Assembly (NCBI GenBank): GCA_963930655.1
Contig: OZ005601.1
Coordinates: 26,970,921 to 27,034,920, forward strand
Length of the DNA stretch: 64,000 nt
Reading direction: 5' to 3'
DNA from: Myrica gale
Taxonomy: Eukaryota; Streptophyta; Magnoliopsida; Fagales; Myricaceae
A program made the translations under genes and the position numbers. Shown one piece after another: positions 58,356 through 64,000 of this stretch. The notes under the pieces were generated by a model. That model made no database searches, was not told the origin of the DNA, and saw only the letters and a list, made by a program, of their open reading frames with translations. Every line of letters begins with the position of its first letter. Within the stretch, counting starts at the first letter, position 1.

Positions 58356-58985
58356 ATAATAAAATAAAATCCAACAATGACTAAAAAAAATAAAAGCATC
58401 CTCCAAAACGACGGAAGAACTCTCCATTCTTGACTTTAGATTGATGACAGCTGAACCATCTTGTTTTGAACTTCATTCAACTAGTTATCTACCACAGATC
58501 TTATCCGGTTATTTTGTTAATAGGCTTTCTATCCGCACGGAAGAACAGAACTTGACAGTACGCCAACCTCGAAATACTGCCTTCGACTAGATCATACAAT
58601 TGTGTGCACAGCAAGAGTATCCTTTCAACATACATGGGTGATGCAATTGCTCAGCAACAAAGTGAAAAATAATGAGCTAAGTCAAAGAAAGAACTGAAAC
58701 TGAGAATTTCCATTGGTAAAACAAAAACACCATAACAAACGAGGTTTGCAACCACAATTGAGATGTTCCGACTCATTGCATTTACACGCTTCTAACTCAA
58801 ATGGCTGGTGATCTAAGTGCAATACATGCCAAATAACTTGATATTTTGTGAATTCACGAGAACAATGGCCTAGTCGGAAGATATTCCGGCCTCTCATGGT
58901 GGTGGTGCATGGGGACAGGTGAGGATAGAAAGGGCAGAGCACTCCCCATTGTACAAGTCGATCACGTCACAGGGCACCTCAAAGG
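58356..58985. other. Spacer and 3' untranslated region of the S1 protein gene
   Basis: The part next to 58985 should be the 3' untranslated region of the minus-strand S1 gene. A short frame at 58682-58942 has no domain. Nothing else is seen. Confidence 0.4.
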
Positions 58986-61900
58986 TCACACTGAATAGTC
59001 CGTTTCAAACTTGAACCATTTCCAATTTGCAAACATCATTGCTTCGTTTTCAAAACGTAAAGCATTACATGTTGGTGATTCTGGCCTATGAGGAGCTAAA
59101 GCAGCTGGTAGCTTTTCCCTATACCTCTTTGCCATCACTTCGGCCTCGGCAAATACTTTCTGCCAAAAGGAAGGAATTTTTAGCCATTTAGGAAAGTGGA
59201 TGGAAGCCACGTATAGATCACATAAGAAAATCTCAATTCAGAGAAATAACAAGTACCTCCTTGTTTGATATAAAAAGCCCGGGCTCACTTTCGAGGTCCG
59301 CAATACTGCAAGCCATAAAAGCAACTTTCTTTTAGCATCTTGTTGGTGCCAGTATTTGGCAGTAGCACAAAATTTCCTAACAGAAAAAGGTTTGAAGAGA
59401 TGGAAAAATAAAAGAAAATCAAAGCACTAATTTGTTCGAATAGAATGCAATGAATTTTGGAGGCCGAAACTACAAGACATTAATCTTTCATCAGGGTAAT
59501 GAACCCACACTACGGTTCGTCCTATAAGTTTTCTGGAAGTCTATGTTTTCAACATCAGGGAAAATCTCAGTTCCGTCAAGACTACAAAGTAAATGCAAAT
59601 CTAAACACTTTTTTTTTAATAAGAAATGCAAAGCTAAACACAATGAACTTTGCAAGAAAAAAGTGGGAAGTAAATACTATAAGGACTAATGAGAAGCTAA
59701 CTTCTGGCCCAATTCCCCGAAATCCACCAATGCAACCAGATACCCCTAACACTTGAACAAACTATATTCCCAGAGTTTACATTACAACAACACTCTCAAC
59801 ATGTCTGCATGCATCACAATTGCTTCCATAACTATAGCACCCTGGATAGTTAAGTACACTATTCACTTAATATGTAACTGAAATGGGGGCGAAAATTGGA
59901 ATCAAGGACTTTTGCTATGTTATATTTCCACTTGTCCAGAAGTGAGAATTTAGAGTGTTCGTATTGTAAAAAAGTGTAGGACTTTGGTAGAATTGTGACT
60001 ATTTATGTAGATTAGAGTTTTATAGGTTTTTGTGTAAAGGTTAATGAAAAGTTTTAAAGATATTTAATTTTTATTGGAGTTTGTAAAAAGGTGTAGAGAG
60101 AGATGATTTGATGTAATTGTTTAATAAAAAAATATTGGAGTACTGAAAATGGTATTTCCTTGTTCCAGGATTCTTGATCGTTGACTTGAATCGTTGGGTT
60201 TATACATGACTTCGGTGATCTTTAATCATTTCAAAAAATGGCAGCAACATACCATTATTTTGATTTCTTTTTTTCTATCAAAGAATCATACAAATGGTTG
60301 ATTTCCCCGTGATACACTTTTAATTGAAAGAGTTTTACCAATTCCAAGAAATTCCCTTTGAAACTTGCTAGAATTGGATCCTTTCGATTTATATATCAAA
60401 ATATACTTACGAAGTTGTTTCAATTTAAAAAGTATAGAGAGAGAACAATTGTTATAATTTTTTTTAAAGGTATTGGAGTTTGTGTGAAAAGTTGTTGAAG
60501 ATTGTGTAAAATGTATTGGTGTTTTTGTATAAATTTTTAAGATTTTGAATGTTGGTTTTGTGAATATATTTGTATTCTAGAAAAATTGTGAAAACGAACA
60601 TGCCCTCAGTCGTTTAGTTTATATTTCTAATAGCGGGTAGTAGGAGTAAAAAAAATGATTTATCAACTGTTAGATGTATATTATTAGGTACAGATGGAAC
60701 CATTGCAAATCTCCTAGGAATTCAAGCTTTAGATACACAGCTTCTTCATTAGCCTACTCTCATGGAGACTAGAAATAACTGAAATAACTATCAACCTTGA
60801 AAATTAAATAACCCTCTTCAACATCCTTAAACTTCCACAAATCCAGAATTTTTTCCTTTTCTTCTTTCTTAACCTACAGAATGCTGGTACGAAGGAAATG
60901 CATGCAGTATGATGGATGGGGAGAAGGGTTCTGAACATGTGATTTGATGGACAGTGAGAATGGGGGGAACCACAACTGATTGCCGTAATACTAGGGAGGA
61001 TACTCTTGTTGGTGGTATTAATACATTGACTAAAGTATGTTATGCTCTAGGGTTCTATTTGCACAACAAACAGACAAGGAACTACAATTTCAACCCATTT
61101 GACTATGCGTGTTGTTCAAGAATATGTTAATTCATCAGATACCAAAATCTAATTCACACATCAGCTGTAAAGATAATGAAAAGTAAGTTTAACATAGCTG
61201 GAGAAAAAGTAAAAGATTATGCTTTCGGGCGTGTTCTTTTCCTAAAATTTTGGGGAATTTTTGGAATGTTGAAATTTATTAGGGTTTGTGAAAGATAGAG
61301 TGTGTATGTATAAAAGTTAGAAATTTTGGAGTGTTTATTTTGCTGGAAATTTTCATACCCCGAAATTTTGAGAAAAAGAACACCACCTTCATCTAAACCG
61401 AAGAGCTTCTGGTGCATCAAACATGTACAGGTTAGACTCAAACCCAGCAACTCAGTTTACTTACCTCAAAGATATTTTGCCAGGAAACATTGACCTTACA
61501 ACAAGAACTTTAACCTTCTCATCAACTGCAAGTAAGTCACTGACAGAAGTTATTCGGTCACGGGTGATGTTTGAGATATGCAGCAAGCCACTGCAAGAGT
61601 TGAGAAAGTTTGGTGCAATTCTCCATCATTGATAAACAAAACAAAATCAAAGATGCAAATTTAACTGGTGTACATTTACAGAGCTTGGAAGGCAAAATTA
61701 AGAAAAGATCAAGAAATAGCTAAATACTGTTCATGGATATGGTGCTCATTACAATTTGCACAGCCACTAAGGCTCCGATAAAGCATCCAACAAAGGCCCA
61801 CATAATAATGGAACATTTTTTATAGGGTATGATTAGTGATATATGGTTCAAACATCCCAAAGTTGCAAGAACTGACAGGTAAATGTTAGCAATTAAAAAC

Positions 61901-63983
61901 TAAATTAAGCTACTGGTTGTTCCCAATAATTGGAAGGTAATATTTGTTGATTAGGAAATAAACAGAAGATGAGACTTTTGAGTTTCAAGTTAGCAGATGT
62001 TTGGTGATAAATATTATTGTTGTACACTTGTGATAGTTTATTTCCACTTGTTTACAACACCGTTATTAGTCATTAGATTTTACACTATTTTCATAATAGG
62101 TCCTTGAGTTTTCAAACTAAGGTCATGTTTGCCAACTGAAAATTTTTCAAAATTTTATATGTCGCAAAATTTTCATTAAGCAAACATAAAAATGGGATAA
62201 AATTTTCTTTCTGTACCACAGCCTTCTTTCTGTACATATTGATCGTGATTTCTTCTCATAGAACCGAGCTATTTTCTTTGTTTTTCTGCTTTTTGAGATA
62301 TAAGTTCCTATATCACAATATAACTTATGGATTCACACTTTCTTTATCAAGAAATACACAGACAAATAATTACACAAAGTCTTATGAGAGTCGTGCAGAA
62401 GAAAACAAGAAGCAGGCTATATGAAAAAGATAAACATCGTTTAGAAACAAGCAGTCGTCTATCTGAGGCGGCCAAGCAGTGCCTACTACGACTGGAAGCT
62501 CTACACTATCTTTTTGTTTATCTCGTTCTCTTGCTGCTCTGATAATGCTCACTTTTTCAGCAATGGAAAAACCAAGGAAAATATACATACCCAACTTATT
62601 TCCAGGATACGATTTTAAAGTGAATTTTACACAGTTCCATACCTTCTGTTAGTTTCGCCTATCCTTATTTGAGCTCCATATGGAAAGATTTTTTTAACAG
62701 TTCCTTCTAAAAGTGTTCCCTCTCTAAGGTACAACATTTCCTGCAAAATTATACAAAAAGATAAAATCTTTGTAAAAGAAACTATAAAAAAAAAAAGGCG
62801 AAGCTAAGCAAAAAAACACAAAAAGTTTGAAAAAAAATAAAAAAGAAGTTCCTACAAGCAACAAAAGAGCAAAAGCACACCAAGTATGATATGGAAAACT
62901 AACCCAAGCTTCCCTCTCACTCAATATCAAGTCATTTTTAGTCTCATCTATTCGAGTAATCTGCACGTATAAACACCGTCCAACCTACACCAGCAAGAAC
63001 CAATTATATCAAGAAGCATATAGGGATAGCATTGAACCACAGTGAATATAGAGACAAAATAAAATTCAGGAAGTTTCCAACCTTTATTTTCAGTAAAACA
63101 AGGTATCAGTATGTAACATATTTGCTCCTCCCAACCCAACTGGACTCTCAGCTATGCATTAGGACCTAGAATAAAAATTGTAGGCAGACAGTCGATGGCT
63201 ATTTTTGCAACTACTTTTGATTCAATGACATTTATTTCAGAAAATACATGTGTGTTGTAAGTAAGTGTTCAAATTCTTAGTTTTCCATTCTAGTGTCACA
63301 TGTAGTACTGGTGATGGTGGGAGTTGCGGTTGCGCAGCCCATGTGGACTTGTAGGTATTAGGGCCAGAATAAATATATTACCGAGGCAGTTGACCAGGTG
63401 GTCCATTTTTGCAATTCCTTTTGGTTTATGTTTACTAGTGCAGCAGGAGCTGGAGAAGCAGTACCAGTGGTAGGGTGCCACTAACTCCCCACATTAGGGT
63501 CTAGAAAAACATTGTAGCAAGCAATTGACCAGATGCCCCATTTTTACTACTGCTTTGACGAAAAGATTTTATAAGTAATTGTAGCTATGATGTCATCTCG
63601 TATAGTTGTGAATGATCTGAACATATCACTAGTTAGTAATAGATAGTGAAGATAGATAGATAATTAAATCAGCAAATTACTAAGCTCATTTAGCATATAC
63701 TCTCATCATAGGAATGCATTAATGGTAGTTTATCAAAAGAAAGAGAACAAATAATGGCATCATCACAGATGTCATGGCTTTTGACATCTAAGTAAAGCAG
63801 TCCCTGATCATTCTTCCAATGTGAAGGTGACCAAAAGCCAGCATTTTTTTTTTCTTATTAATTTTTCGTTGTTTTAAAACAATACCTAACAAGATAAATA
63901 AAGAGGCTCTATGTATTAGTCTTGCCTTGATTGGCTTGAACTCACAACCTGCCTTAACAATGGACGTATAGTTGACCAGTTCT
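58986..63983 (-). CDS. S1-domain RNA-binding protein (RLSB/PDE338-like), 3' part
   Basis: Minus-strand exons: 63926-63983 (tentative), 62904-62984, 62643-62740, 61465-61590, 59257-59305 and 58986-59159, joining in frame to ANWKWFKFETDYSV and a stop. Exons at 62740 and 61590 encode a classical S1 domain: REGTLLEGTVKKIFPYGAQI, RIGETNRSGLLHISNITRD and DEKVKVLVVRSMFPGKISLS. It is followed by a helical tail (EAEVMAKRYREKLPAAL). The architecture and end fit the chloroplast S1 protein family of At1g71720 (RLSB/PDE338), which binds plastid transcripts such as rbcL mRNA; that identity is from memory. The tentative exon (ELVNYTSIVKAGCEFKPIK) would use a GC donor. No exon for the preceding S1-type stretch is found between 62985 and 63925. 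The 5' end is outside the window. Confidence 0.75.
59930..60170. mobile_element. AT-rich TIR-type repeat in an S1 gene intron (copy a)
   Basis: This segment shares words with the repeats at 60410-60612, 61224-61391 and 21602-21796: TATTGGAGTTTGTAAAAA, TGTAGAGAGAG and GTGTTCGTATTGT. It is an intronic, non-coding MITE relic with unclear borders. Confidence 0.4.
60410..60612. mobile_element. AT-rich TIR-type repeat in an S1 gene intron (copy b)
   Basis: The right end reads GAAAACGAACATGCCCTCAG, an end typical of abundant plant hAT-like MITEs. The body contains GTATTGGAGTTTGTGTGAAAA and GTGTAAAATGTATTGG. The left end is not clear. Confidence 0.4.
61224..61391. mobile_element. Small TIR element in an S1 gene intron (copy c)
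   Basis: The left end, GGGCGTGTTCTTTTCCTAAA, and the reverse-complemented right end, GGTGGTGTTCTTTTTCTCAA, are inverted repeats of about 30 bp around an AT-rich body. It probably belongs to a hAT-like MITE family. No clear target duplication was found. Confidence 0.55.
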
Positions 63984-64000
63984 CTAGAAAACATGCATAT

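Overview
This is a plant nuclear window, most likely from a woody eudicot. Its genes are split by GT-AG introns (a few use GC donors), intergenic DNA is AT-rich, LINE, SINE and MITE remnants are abundant, and the proteins match rosid families. I cannot fix the species from sequence alone. Layout, left to right. 1-771 is the end of a copia-type LTR. 1145-16933 (minus strand) is a tandem laccase cluster: a heavily damaged pseudogene (1145-4483) and two complete seven-exon laccases (7350-12106 and 13318-16933) with nearly identical exon lengths. They would encode secreted multicopper oxidases acting on phenolics in the cell wall. 19450-20127 (minus) is a zinc-ribbon protein of the MRNIP family, apparently frameshifted. 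22025-24244 (+) is a hypoxanthine-guanine phosphoribosyltransferase (purine salvage). 25066-26994 (+) and 29029-36150 (+) are a tandem pair: a short derivative of a DEAD-box helicase with a degenerate P-loop and no helicase C domain, followed by the intact RH39-type chloroplast helicase. 37274-37771 (+) is a small, probably organelle-targeted protein of unknown function. 46144-49808 (minus) is an LRR-XI receptor kinase of the RGI5/RGFR5 type, with a one-base frameshift in a T run. 58986-63983 (minus) is the 3' part of an S1-domain RNA-binding protein (RLSB/PDE338-like) that runs off the right edge. The mobile DNA is rich. There is a 2.1-kb LINE derivative carrying only ORF1 between perfect 20-bp target-site duplications (41011-43157). 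Three copies of a 0.8-0.95-kb non-autonomous retroposon share a 5' stem-loop and direct-repeat flanks (43416-44366, 51569-52468, 54925-55702). There are also two Mutator-like MITEs with 9-10 bp target duplications, a SINE nested in another tRNA-like retroposon, a 5'-truncated LINE fragment between laccases, and several smaller TIR elements. The most unusual signal is a periodic array of five mini-palindromes inside the retroposon family. Two diverged copies keep the same spacing and show compensatory stem changes, which suggests a structured RNA. The second is a patchwork of short locally copied segments, one inverted, that rearranged the laccase pseudogene. The host genes do not form a shared pathway. 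The laccases and the helicase pair are local tandem duplications, and the S1 protein and RH39 are both probable chloroplast RNA factors whose proximity may be chance.
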